DNA of 64,000 nt from Halobacillus_B rhizosphaerae (lineage in GTDB: Bacteria; Bacillota; Bacilli; Bacillales; Halobacillaceae). Position 1 is the stretch's first letter. Every line of letters begins with the position of its first letter. The notes beneath the pieces were generated by a model. That model was not told where the DNA came from. It made no database searches and saw only the letters and a list, made by a program, of their open reading frames with translations. Below are positions 40,497-48,975 of the stretch, piece after piece. Where the stretch lies: NCBI RefSeq assembly GCF_046719735.1, contig NZ_JAUTWQ010000018.1, positions 36,211-100,210 on the forward strand, given 5' to 3'. The position numbers were made by a program, and so were the translations under genes.

Positions 40497-41624
40497 TCAA
40501 CCTACTTTTTTCGAATTCTGTTTAAATACTTTTCTTTCCAAAGTATGTTTTTCAATCTCGTTTTTATTCACATCGAAACCAATTCCGGGGCCATTAGGAA
40601 CATCTACTCTTCCATTTTCCGCAACTACTTCCGGCTCAATAATATCATTTTCCCAGTATCTTGCGGAGGATGCCGTGTCACCAGGAAGTTTGAAATTAGA
40701 TAATGACGTAATAGCTATATTATGCGCTCTCCCAATTCCTGATTCAAGCATACCTCCACACCATAGGGGGATATTTTCATTTTCACAGAGGTCATGAATC
40801 TTTTTAGCGTTTGTTAATCCTCCCACCCTCCCAATTTTCATGTTGATAATCCCACAACTTACTAATTCTATTGCCTGCCTAGCATTTTCAAGGGAATGTA
40901 TACTTTCATCAAGGCATATAGGAGTCTCTAGTTCTTCTTGCAATTTAGCATGATCAACAAGATCTCCTGCTGTCAAAGGCTGTTCAATCATCATCAGATC
41001 AAATTTATCCATTTCTTTTAGTGTCTTCATATCTTCTAATGAGTAAGCATTATTTGCATCTACCATTAAGGGGATATGCGGAAACTTATTACGTATTTGA
41101 CTCAATACTTCTATATCCTTCCCAGGCATAATTTTGACTTTGATCCGTTTATATCCTTCTTCCTTTTTCTCGGCAATTAAATTCAGTAAATTTTCACTCT
41201 TACTTTCTATTCCTAAGCTAATTCCTACATCAACAGTTGATTTATTTCCGCCTAATGCTTTTGCTAATGAAATTCCTTTTGATTTTGCATATAGATCCCA
41301 CACGGCCCCCTCCAAAGCTGACTTCGCCATATTATTTAGCTTATATAAATCAAATATTTCTTGTAGATCATCTGGATGATCTAATGAGTTTTCCAAAACT
41401 AATGGAATTAAAAATTTTTCTAACATTAACCAGCTAGATTGAGTAAACTCTTCGCTATATAGCGGCCGTTCAGAGGTCACACATTCTCCCCAACCTGATA
41501 GACCCTCTTTATTCTTAGCTTCAACTAATAAAAAGAAACGATTATGCTCTGTACCAAAACTAGTTGTAAAAGGGGTTTTCATTTTCATTTGCACTTTATA
41601 CAAAATAATTTCATCGATGTTCAT
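40497..41624 (-). CDS. Enolase-superfamily N-acylamino-acid racemase (NSAR/MenC2 type)
   Basis: This 375-residue muconate-lactonising-enzyme subgroup protein shows the full catalytic set (numbered from the longer ATG at 41633): KVK with Lys165 and Lys167, metal ligands Asp192 (VDANNAY), Glu217 (MIEQPL) and Asp242 (CLDES), and the opposite-face Lys266 (NMKIGRVGG). Family members are o-succinylbenzoate synthases or N-succinylamino-acid racemases. No menaquinone genes are near, while an M20 deacylase, a transporter and an RpiR regulator are, so racemisation of N-acylamino acids is favoured. ATG 41624 is the best-spaced start. Confidence 0.9.
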   Translation of the reverse strand: MNIDEIILYKVQMKMKTPFTTSFGTEHNRFFLLVEAKNKEGLSGWGECVTSERPLYSEEFTQSSWLMLEKFLIPLVLENSLDHPDDLQEIFDLYKLNNMAKSALEGAVWDLYAKSKGISLAKALGGNKSTVDVGISLGIESKSENLLNLIAEKKEEGYKRIKVKIMPGKDIEVLSQIRNKFPHIPLMVDANNAYSLEDMKTLKEMDKFDLMMIEQPLTAGDLVDHAKLQEELETPICLDESIHSLENARQAIELVSCGIINMKIGRVGGLTNAKKIHDLCENENIPLWCGGMLESGIGRAHNIAITSLSNFKLPGDTASSARYWENDIIEPEVVAENGRVDVPNGPGIGFDVNKNEIEKHTLERKVFKQNSKKVG

Positions 41625-41645
41625 CAACAACATATCCTCTCTATA

Positions 41646-43082
41646 TTAAATTGAACCCCAGCCAATCCAAACAGCAATAGCTAAATAGAAAGCACCTATT
41701 GCAAACCAAATCAAAACTAGCGGCATGATGTATTTAATCCATTTCGTCCATGGGATTCCAGCTATGGCGAGGTTAGCCATTAAAATACCGGATATTGGTG
41801 TAATAACATTAGTAAATCCGTCACCCATTTTATAGGCCTGCACTGCAACTTGACGTGTAATATCCATCAGATCTGCCAGCGGAGTCATAATTGGCATAAC
41901 GATCGCCGCTTGCCCGCTTCCAGAGGAAACAAGAAGGTTAAATACACCATTCGCTAATAACATTACTATTGCGCCCCAAACACTTGAAAACGGTTCCATT
42001 ATTGTTGCCATTCCTTGGACAACGGTATCTAAGATTTGACCATCTTGTAAAATCACCACAATTGATCGGGCCATACCAATGATTAATGCTCCGTAAACTA
42101 ATCCTTTACATCCATTAAAGAATTCTTCTACTAATCTGTTAGGAGTAATTTTGGCTATTACTGCTGTTCCTAGTGAAATAACAATAAACATTGCTGCCAT
42201 TTCATTAAGAGACCATCCGAATTGAAAAACTCCAAAAATATATATTCCAATTCCTACAGCTAACCAGGTAATAACCAGCTTATGTACACCAGTTAATTCT
42301 TTTGGAGTTTTATCCACGTTCTTTTCCTGGTGTTTTGGAAATCTATTATTACCTAATACACTTTTTCGAGGATCTTTCTTAACTTTGTTTGCATACCACC
42401 AAATATACAAAATAGTCGATGAAAGTACGGTAAGATAAATTAATATTCTAAATCCGATACCTGAAAATAGTGGTACTTGTGCAATTTGCTGGGCCATTCC
42501 GGTGGTTAATGGGTCTAAAAAAGCAGTATTAAACCCTGCGTAGGCTCCTAAGTAAATAATAGAAACCCCAACAACCGCATCTAATCTCATAGAACGAGCC
42601 ATAATAATTCCAATTGGTATAAAGGCAATAACCGCATTGACAATGATACCTAAGGCTCCGAAGATAGAAAACAATGTGCAAACGATAATAATTAGCCAAT
42701 ATTCTTTGTTCTTTGTTTTATTAATCGTTTTCATAATTAAAGCATCAATGGCACCAGTATATTCTATTACTGCAAATGAGCCACCGATAATCAAAACCAA
42801 GAAAATCAAGCCCGCGGAATCAATCATACCTTGCTGGATGGCTCTGAATACTGCAATAAAGCTTGCTGGTTGTTGGCCAGTCCCATGATAACTATCAGGT
42901 ATTACGGTTGTAATCCCATCTGTAGTTTCCCTATCAAAGCTCCCAGCAGGAATGAAATAGGTTGCAATAGCGGCTAAAACTAAAATTCCAAATAATATGA
43001 CATAAGCATCTGGTAATCCTATTTTCTTCCTTTTTGACACCTGAGGTTCCTGTTCTTCAATTCGATCTTGTTGAGCACTCAT
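41646..43082 (-). CDS. YfcC/AitC-type carboxylate or amino-acid transporter
   Basis: This 478-residue membrane protein has about twelve helices of the YfcC (C4-dicarboxylate/arginine carrier) family: IGLPDAYVILFGILVLAAIATYFIPAGSFDR, then FGALGIIVNAVIAFIPIGIIMAR, GAYAGFNTAFLDPLTTGMAQQIAQVPLFSGIGFR and LLVSSGSGQAAIVMPIMTPLADL. It is cotranscribed with the racemase 21 nt downstream. It probably imports the N-acylated amino acid or peptide used by the pathway. Confidence 0.9.
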   Translation of the reverse strand: MSAQQDRIEEQEPQVSKRKKIGLPDAYVILFGILVLAAIATYFIPAGSFDRETTDGITTVIPDSYHGTGQQPASFIAVFRAIQQGMIDSAGLIFLVLIIGGSFAVIEYTGAIDALIMKTINKTKNKEYWLIIIVCTLFSIFGALGIIVNAVIAFIPIGIIMARSMRLDAVVGVSIIYLGAYAGFNTAFLDPLTTGMAQQIAQVPLFSGIGFRILIYLTVLSSTILYIWWYANKVKKDPRKSVLGNNRFPKHQEKNVDKTPKELTGVHKLVITWLAVGIGIYIFGVFQFGWSLNEMAAMFIVISLGTAVIAKITPNRLVEEFFNGCKGLVYGALIIGMARSIVVILQDGQILDTVVQGMATIMEPFSSVWGAIVMLLANGVFNLLVSSGSGQAAIVMPIMTPLADLMDITRQVAVQAYKMGDGFTNVITPISGILMANLAIAGIPWTKWIKYIMPLVLIWFAIGAFYLAIAVWIGWGSI

Positions 43083-43187
43083 TACTTTCCCTCCTATTTT
43101 CAGAAAATTTTTACTTGTATAAAAGTTTAATGAATTATATAATTTATTTCAATAGCAAATGTTGCAAAAACTTCAAAAGGTGAGATT

Positions 43188-44015
43188 ATGAACCCAAAAT
43201 ACTTAACTAAGACAAAAGCAAAATTTCCAGATTTAACAAAAGGACTCAAAAAAGTTGCGGATCATCTAATTACAGATCCTATGATATTTGCCATACATCC
43301 GGCAAAAAAGGTAGGAAGCATAATAGGCGTAAGCGAAACTATGGTCATACGGTTTTGCAATACCATTGAATATGTGGGGTTTAAGGAGCTTCAAAAAGAT
43401 GTAAGAAAGCATCTTTTAGACTTAAATCAAAATTCATTTGAGACAGAAGACTATGCAAATAATGAGAATAATAACTACGTGGATAGCATGATCAGAGACA
43501 TAAACAACATAAAAAAATATGTTGATGAAATAGATACAGAGAAAATCGATGCTATGACTGAAGAAATCATAAATAGCGATAAATTAGTCATTGCAGGTTA
43601 TTATCACTCATTCACTTTCGCTCATTGGCTTTACTTTAATTTAAATTATATTTTAGGAAATGCTTCTCTCTATCGACCCGAAACAGATGCTGGATTACTA
43701 GACTTACTTCCAGAGAAATCTTGTATTATAGTTTTTTCTTTCTATCGATACGCACTTGATACACTTCGTCTTGCGGAAGAAGCAAAAAGCAAGGGTATTA
43801 AAGTGATCACTATAACAGACTCCCAAGTCGCACCCATTGTTGAATTCGCAGATATCGTTGTTCCCATTCATGTATCTAATAAAAATTTATTCAGTAAGGG
43901 GCCAGTCACCATCTCTCTAATAGATGCTATTTTAAATGAAGTGATAGAGAGAGTAGATGAGAGGGCAATAATACATGAAACTTATAAATATTTCATAAAG
44001 GATGGTGAAGAATAA
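43188..44015 (+). CDS. RpiR family regulator (HTH plus SIS)
   Basis: This 275-residue protein has an N-terminal RpiR helix-turn-helix (KKVADHLITDPMIFAIHPAKKVGSIIGVSETMVIRFCNTIEYVGFKELQ) and a SIS domain (DKLVIAGYYHSFTFAHWLYFNLNYI to KGIKVITITDSQVAPI). It is divergent from the transporter/racemase operon, with a 105-nt shared promoter region, and overlaps the amidohydrolase by 1 nt. It probably controls both. RpiR proteins usually sense phosphorylated sugars, so the ligand here may be atypical. Confidence 0.93.
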   Translation: MNPKYLTKTKAKFPDLTKGLKKVADHLITDPMIFAIHPAKKVGSIIGVSETMVIRFCNTIEYVGFKELQKDVRKHLLDLNQNSFETEDYANNENNNYVDSMIRDINNIKKYVDEIDTEKIDAMTEEIINSDKLVIAGYYHSFTFAHWLYFNLNYILGNASLYRPETDAGLLDLLPEKSCIIVFSFYRYALDTLRLAEEAKSKGIKVITITDSQVAPIVEFADIVVPIHVSNKNLFSKGPVTISLIDAILNEVIERVDERAIIHETYKYFIKDGEE

Positions 44016-45139
44016 TGAAGAATCTTATTGAAGAACAGGTTAAGGAAACTTTTCATTATTTACATGAAAATGCAGAAGTTAGTTGGAAAGAAGTTGAGAC
44101 CACAAAATATATTAAAGAAATACTAGAAAAAAACGGATGTAAGGTTCGAACGTTTGAGGATTGTACTGGTTTAGTTGGTGAATTCGGAAATTTCGAAAGC
44201 AACTTACCAATAGTGGGTGTTCGGGCTGATATTGATGCATTGTGGCAGGAAGTGGATGGAGAATTTAAAGCAAATCATTCATGTGGACACGATTCTCATA
44301 TGGCAATGGTGCTTGGTGTATTGTGGAAACTAAAACAGAATAGTAATTTAAAAGATAAAGTTGCAGTGAAATTTATTTTTCAACCTGCAGAAGAGAAAGG
44401 TGCGGGAGCGTTAAAGATGGTCGAAGAACAAGTAGTTGACGACGTCGACTACTTATTTGGAATACATCTAAGACCAATTCAAGAAACTGACATGGGACGA
44501 GCAACTCCAGTAATCGTACACGGAGCTGCCAAAACTATTAATCTAGAAATAAAGGGTGAAGATGCTCATGGAGCTCGCCCACACCTTACTAGTAATGCAA
44601 TTGAAATAGGTTCAGAAATTGTAAACATGCTAGGAAAAATTCATCTAGATCCGCGCACTCCTCATTCAGTTAAGATGACGAAATTTCATGCTGGAGGTAA
44701 AAGCGCCAATATTATCCCAGGAAATGCATCACTATCATTGGACCTTCGAGCTCAAGACAATGAATTGATGGATAAACTAATTAAATCTGTCTATGAAATC
44801 TTAGATTCTGTTAAATCATTATACAATGTAGAAATTCTAACCAACTCTCATGGAATAGCCGCCGCTAAAACAAATGAAGAAGCAATCCAATTAATGGAAA
44901 AAGCTATTAAAGATACCTTGGGTGAAGATAAGGTAGACAAGCCTTTAATCACACCAGGAGGAGATGACTTTCACTTTTACACAATTAAAAGACCCGATTT
45001 AAAAGCAACAATGGTAGGCTTAGGGTGCGATTTGAAACCTGGTCTTCATCATCCTGAAATGACTTTCAATGAGGATTCTTTAATGGATGGGGTGAATATT
45101 TTATATCAGGCAATTTTAAATACTTACGGCATAAAATAA
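44015..45139 (+). CDS. M20 amidohydrolase (HipO/aminoacylase-like)
   Basis: This 374-residue dinuclear metallohydrolase of the M20D branch has GVRADIDALW, the metal-binding NHSCGHDSHMA (Cys90 and His92), catalytic QPAEEKGAG (Glu126/Glu127), the dimerisation-domain His in GEDAHGARPH, and the closing PGLHHPEM. These enzymes cleave N-acylamino acids (aminoacylase, hippurate hydrolase, desuccinylase). With the divergent racemase it could turn N-acyl-D-amino acids into free L-amino acids. The start overlaps the regulator stop (TAATG). Confidence 0.92.
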   Translation: MKNLIEEQVKETFHYLHENAEVSWKEVETTKYIKEILEKNGCKVRTFEDCTGLVGEFGNFESNLPIVGVRADIDALWQEVDGEFKANHSCGHDSHMAMVLGVLWKLKQNSNLKDKVAVKFIFQPAEEKGAGALKMVEEQVVDDVDYLFGIHLRPIQETDMGRATPVIVHGAAKTINLEIKGEDAHGARPHLTSNAIEIGSEIVNMLGKIHLDPRTPHSVKMTKFHAGGKSANIIPGNASLSLDLRAQDNELMDKLIKSVYEILDSVKSLYNVEILTNSHGIAAAKTNEEAIQLMEKAIKDTLGEDKVDKPLITPGGDDFHFYTIKRPDLKATMVGLGCDLKPGLHHPEMTFNEDSLMDGVNILYQAILNTYGIK

Positions 45140-45200
45140 CTGGCCATATTTGATGCTAATTCTTAGTTTTATGCACGCCGACACCAGGAAACTCACCTTC

Positions 45201-45248
45201 AAAATCAGCCCGAATAGATTTAATCCGTCTAAACGGGCTGATTTTATT
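45201..45248. terminator. Bidirectional Rho-independent terminator
   Basis: AAAATCAGCCCG and complement form a 12-bp stem with a 21-nt loop. Flanking A and T runs serve both convergent units. Confidence 0.85.
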
Positions 45249-45257
45249 CATGATTAA

Positions 45258-45758
45258 TTAATCGAAGTTATTCTGAATAAGGATATCGATGTAAGAGGGC
45301 TCGATCGATACCTTCATATATTCATTGAAGTCTTCTTCGGCTTCACTCCAAGGAACATAAACTCCGTAAATTTCCTCCTCCTTATCATCCATATAGTATA
45401 AGGAGACAATATCACGGTAATTAAGGATACGTCCCAGAATGTTTGGACGATCCTGAACACGGTTACTAGTCGGGTTATCAATAAACATTCCTAGGGGGTA
45501 CTCATAATTCTCAGGTATGTAGTTTAGTTCCATTTGGTCTTGATAATCAATTTGAAGACGAACGTAATTTGTATCGTAAGTTCTCACATTAGTCCTCTCT
45601 TTAAGAGGAGTGCACTCTAACTTTCGAATACGTTCTCTCGGGATTATGATTGACTCAATATTCTCAAACACCAATTCAATGAAACAAGTGTCTTTCATTA
45701 TCCATTCCCCCAATTCACTTATAATCTTTAACTCTTCCTCATTGCTACGTTCTTTCAT
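45258..45758 (-). CDS. Cytosolic protein of unknown function
   Basis: This 166-residue acidic protein has no signal peptide or membrane helix. It alternates strands (CFIELVFENIESIIIPRERIRKLEC, RTYDTNYVRLQIDYQD) and ends DILIQNNFD. The composition recalls small SMI1-like or immunity proteins, but no motif is firm enough to assign. It lies 26 nt after the RCC1-like gene on the same strand and could be its partner. AAGGG stands 9-10 nt before the ATG. Confidence 0.5.
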   Translation of the reverse strand: MKERSNEEELKIISELGEWIMKDTCFIELVFENIESIIIPRERIRKLECTPLKERTNVRTYDTNYVRLQIDYQDQMELNYIPENYEYPLGMFIDNPTSNRVQDRPNILGRILNYRDIVSLYYMDDKEEEIYGVYVPWSEAEEDFNEYMKVSIEPSYIDILIQNNFD

Positions 45759-45784
45759 GGAGCTAACCCTTCTATTAAGAATAT

Positions 45785-46690
45785 TTATTTAACACTATGT
45801 CCAGGCAACTGGATACCGTGCCAATCACTCACTTCACATTGACCATACTCATTATCCCCCACAGCAACCACAGTCCCATCTGATTTTAGACCAATTGTGT
45901 GGGCACAACCAGCTGCGATTGCCACGATATCGCGCCAATGGCTTACTTCGCATTGCCCCTGCTTGTTCATACCTGCTGCCATTACTGTGCCATCCGATTT
46001 TAGCCCGATCGTATGATAACTGCCCGTCGCGATCGCTACTATATCGCTCCAGCTATTGATATCGCCTTGATCATGCTTGTTCATCCCTGCCGCCACAACT
46101 GTCCCGTCTGATTTAAGGCCGACGGTATGAAGGTAACCCGCTGCAATCGCCGCTATATCGCTCCAGCCGTTTATATCGCATTGACCATAGCGGTTATTCC
46201 CTACTGCCTCCGTGGAACCATCCGATTTTAGCCCAACGGTATGCCAATCACCTGTCGTGATCGCCACCATATCATGCCAATCGCTTACATCGCTTTGACC
46301 TTCGTTATTTCGACCCGCAGCAACCGCGGTGCCATTCGATTTCAGCCCAATGGTGCGTCGCCATCCTGCTGCCACTGCTGCAATATCCCTCCAGTCGTTT
46401 ATATCGCATTGACCATGCTTATTCCAGCCCGCAGCCATCACCGTGCCATCTGATTTAAGGCCGACGGTATGAGCGTTGCCTGTATTTCTCGCTCTATGTA
46501 CGTTACCAGCCGCAACCGCCACGATATTTCGCCAGCTGCTCACCTCACATTGACCGTATTTATTGTCACCCACTGCAGTTACTGTTCCGTCCAATTTTAG
46601 TCCGACAGTATGACGATGCCCAGCGGCCAGAGATTGTTTAAGCATTCGTTTTAACGTTAATGGTTTTTCTTTTGGCGCACGATCATCCAT
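45785..46690 (-). CDS. Seven-repeat RCC1-like beta-propeller protein
   Basis: This 301-residue protein is built from seven tandem units of about 38-40 residues following H-T-(V/I)-GLKSDGTV-AAG-N-GQC-(D/E)-W-(D/N)I-A-AAG, the RCC1-repeat pattern, enough for one closed seven-bladed propeller. A nine-residue insert (HRARNTGNA) lies between units 1 and 2, unit 5 has DQGDIN in place of GQCDIN, and the C-terminal blade is shortened. There is no signal peptide, so it should act in the cytosol, presumably as a binding scaffold. GGAGG precedes the ATG by about 6 nt. The repeats are also strong at DNA level. Confidence 0.85.
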   Translation of the reverse strand: MDDRAPKEKPLTLKRMLKQSLAAGHRHTVGLKLDGTVTAVGDNKYGQCEVSSWRNIVAVAAGNVHRARNTGNAHTVGLKSDGTVMAAGWNKHGQCDINDWRDIAAVAAGWRRTIGLKSNGTAVAAGRNNEGQSDVSDWHDMVAITTGDWHTVGLKSDGSTEAVGNNRYGQCDINGWSDIAAIAAGYLHTVGLKSDGTVVAAGMNKHDQGDINSWSDIVAIATGSYHTIGLKSDGTVMAAGMNKQGQCEVSHWRDIVAIAAGCAHTIGLKSDGTVVAVGDNEYGQCEVSDWHGIQLPGHSVK

Positions 46691-46841
46691 GGTCTGCCTC
46701 CTTGCGTTAATTGATTCAGAAATTTTTTATCTGCCTTTATTTTATCATCAAAGGGTTGGTTTCATTTAAAAAAAGAACCAACAGATCATGCTCGAACTGT
46801 GATGTGAGAAGCAACTAGTCAATCCAACATATTCCTAACAG

Positions 46842-47096
46842 TTAATACTTTGGATTACTTGGCGATTCAGATTCATTTTGAGTTTTCTTAAATTCTTCTT
46901 CAATTTTATCAATAGTAAAGTACCATATGACGCTTATACCTAAGTAATACAAGGCCATTATGGAAAGGTTGTCTGTTAAATTTGTCCATAATGGCGTAGA
47001 TAATACTAGCTGCCCCCAAGCAACAGCTACCACAAAGTAAGTTAGTGGTGTTATAACATGAGCAAATAGATAAAGAGTCTTTCTGAATTTACTCAT
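46842..47096 (-). CDS. Small two-TM membrane protein
   Basis: This 84-residue protein (MSKFRKTLYLFAHVITPLTYFV to SESPSNPKY) has helices at about residues 8-32 and 46-62 and a charged polar tail. Two adjacent ATGs (47099 and 47096) follow TAGGAGGGAG. The second has the better spacing, and a longer in-frame version (47147) lacks a site. Function unknown. Confidence 0.5.
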   Translation of the reverse strand: MSKFRKTLYLFAHVITPLTYFVVAVAWGQLVLSTPLWTNLTDNLSIMALYYLGISVIWYFTIDKIEEEFKKTQNESESPSNPKY

Positions 47097-47287
47097 CATT
47101 CTCCCTCCTATTAAAATGGCCTCCTGTCTGCCATGTACATTTTCCAAATAAATTTTTTGCCAGTAATACCAACAGCATTAGATAGAAATAGATGCTACAC
47201 TTTGACTATCTACCATCACTACTTAAACAGTGTTCCATATCCACAGAATACTGTGAAAAGTTGATTTTTAAAATCACATAATTTATC

Positions 47288-47317
47288 AAAATCGTCCTTT
47301 ATAAGACGATTTTTTTA
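47288..47317 (+). terminator. Orphan terminator-like hairpin upstream of the sigma-factor gene
   Basis: AAAATCGTC and GACGATTTT form a stem with an 8-nt loop and a T-run on the + strand. No + strand gene precedes it within 2 kb, so it may end an unseen short transcript or act as an attenuator of the sigma-factor operon. Confidence 0.7.
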
Positions 47318-47398
47318 TTTTGAAAGAAATAATTAAAGCCAAATGAGGAGTCCGTTTGTCTAATAGATAGATAAGAAACAAAGAGAGGATGAACAATC

Positions 47399-47917
47399 AT
47401 TATTCGTTTAGTAATTAAGGCGCAAAAAGGGAATGACCAAGCCTTTCTGGAACTTTTCCAGCTATACCAAGAAGATATATATCGTATTTCTTATGCTTAC
47501 GTAAAAAATCAAGACGATGCTTTAGATGTAGTTCAAGAAGTGGCATACCGTTCCTTTAAAAAGATAGATACATTAAAAAGCCCAAAATATTTCAAGACGT
47601 GGTTAATCAAAATTGCCATCACTTGTTCCATTGATTTAATTAATAAAAATAAAAAAGTCATTCAATTGGATTCAATAGATCAAGAATTAATGGGTTCAAG
47701 AGATGAAGATACCTCCCTTTCTATTACCCTTAAAGGATTACTGGATCAATTAAATGAGGATGAAAAAAGTATCGTAATCTTAAAATCTTATCAAGGTTAT
47801 ACATTTAAAGAAATAGCAGCGTTATTGAATATGCCTTTAGGAACGGCCAAAACATTGTTCTATCGTGCATTACATAAACTTCGAAAGGATTTTAAGGAGG
47901 CTGATATGTGTGAATGA
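47399..47917 (+). CDS. ECF sigma factor with apparent AUU start
   Basis: This protein of about 172 residues has region 2 (RLVIKAQKGNDQAFLELFQLYQEDIYRI, DALDVVQEVAYRSFKKI, PKYFKTWLIKIAI) and region 4 (LNEDEKSIVILKSYQGYTFKEIAALLNMPLGTAKTLFYRALHKLRKD). No ATG, GTG or TTG precedes region 2 in frame. After a TGA (47390-47392) the first candidates are ATC (47396) or ATT (47399), about 10 nt from GAGAGG. A nearby ATG (47389) is in another frame and stops after nine codons. Either a rare AUU/AUC start is used or one extra base shifts the first codons. An anti-sigma gene overlaps the 3' end. Confidence 0.85.
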   Translation: MIRLVIKAQKGNDQAFLELFQLYQEDIYRISYAYVKNQDDALDVVQEVAYRSFKKIDTLKSPKYFKTWLIKIAITCSIDLINKNKKVIQLDSIDQELMGSRDEDTSLSITLKGLLDQLNEDEKSIVILKSYQGYTFKEIAALLNMPLGTAKTLFYRALHKLRKDFKEADMCE

Positions 47918-48791
47918 GATAAAAAGAGAATTGGAAAATATCGAGATTCCAAAAGAATTACATAACAGAGTTTCTTTAGGCGTGAAGCAAGCTAAAAGTG
48001 AGAAAAAAAGCAAGAAAAGATTCCCAAATTGGATACTTAGTTCTGTCGCTTCACTGATGATCATGGGTGCAGGAATTGCATTTGGTGGTCCATATATTGC
48101 AAATGCTGCCGGTTCACTAATCAATCAAATATTTGGTTCGGAAGAAAATTTAACACACGCTTATCCTGAGGAAAGTGAAGAAGAGATTGATTTCTTTGAT
48201 AAAACTTTAGCCTATGCAAAAAAGTATTTAACAGAAAAAGAATTCACTAATTATAGCCAATTACTAAAAGAACAAACTGATATATTTAACAAGGTACAAA
48301 ATGAAAACAGGAAATACCCGAACGCTGAAGAAGAGAAGAGATTGGATCAAATACAAGAATCAAAGCGAACTTACGAAAAGAAGTTTGCGCCAATACAATC
48401 CCAACAGCTGGCAAGTTTTCCTTTTACTAAACCAACTTATCTACCTGAAGGATACAAAAAGGTTTCTGAAAACTACTCTATTCATGATGGGAGTGAGGAA
48501 CCAGTTGTTGATCTGGGTTATAGCAATGGAGAGACTAATTTTTCATTACTACAGATGGATATCAGCCAAGAAGATTACTTGGTTGATATGCAGGAGGCTG
48601 GTAAAACCAACACCTATTCTTTAAATGGATTTAAGTTTGAATATATTTCCACTCAAGACAAGAGTTTTAGCACGAAGGTCGGTATGAGGGTTGTTGTTCC
48701 AGAAAAAGGTTACAAAATCATACTCTCTACAGAAGTTCTGTCAAAAAAAGAAATGGAAAAAGTATTGCTATCTATGGTCAAAAGTAAGTGA
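47910..48791 (+). CDS. Membrane anti-sigma factor (DUF4179-like)
   Basis: This 293-residue single-pass protein has a cytosolic N-terminal sigma-binding segment (NEIKRELENIEIPKELHNRVSLGVKQAKSEKK) and a TM helix at about residues 36-59 (WILSSVASLMIMGAGIAF). The extracytoplasmic domain has long helices (YAKKYLTEKEFTNYSQLLKEQTDIFNK) and a DUF4367-like beta region (PTYLPEGYKKVSENYS). The GTG start lies behind AAGGAGG and overlaps the sigma gene by 8 nt. It should hold the sigma factor at the membrane until an envelope signal releases it. Confidence 0.85.
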   Translation: MNEIKRELENIEIPKELHNRVSLGVKQAKSEKKSKKRFPNWILSSVASLMIMGAGIAFGGPYIANAAGSLINQIFGSEENLTHAYPEESEEEIDFFDKTLAYAKKYLTEKEFTNYSQLLKEQTDIFNKVQNENRKYPNAEEEKRLDQIQESKRTYEKKFAPIQSQQLASFPFTKPTYLPEGYKKVSENYSIHDGSEEPVVDLGYSNGETNFSLLQMDISQEDYLVDMQEAGKTNTYSLNGFKFEYISTQDKSFSTKVGMRVVVPEKGYKIILSTEVLSKKEMEKVLLSMVKSK

Positions 48792-48843
48792 CCTTTCAAG
48801 AGGAGATTTCTATTAACTAATATTAAAAATGAACAGTACCAAT

Positions 48844-48884
48844 AAAAAAATGCCCCAGCCGTTCACTAATGAACAGCTGGGGCA
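48844..48884 (-). terminator. Terminator after the beta-glucosidase gene
   Basis: TGCCCCAGC...GCTGGGGCA stem extended by GTTC/GAAC pairs, followed by TTTTTTTATT in the minus direction. It also lies 60 nt after the anti-sigma gene and may serve both. Confidence 0.88.
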
Positions 48885-48975
48885 CATCGTTTAAACCACT
48901 TGTTAATGAATTTATCTAATGGAAAGTTCCATTAAAAACTCCACGTCCATATACTCTTTAAGCATGACCCTTTTA

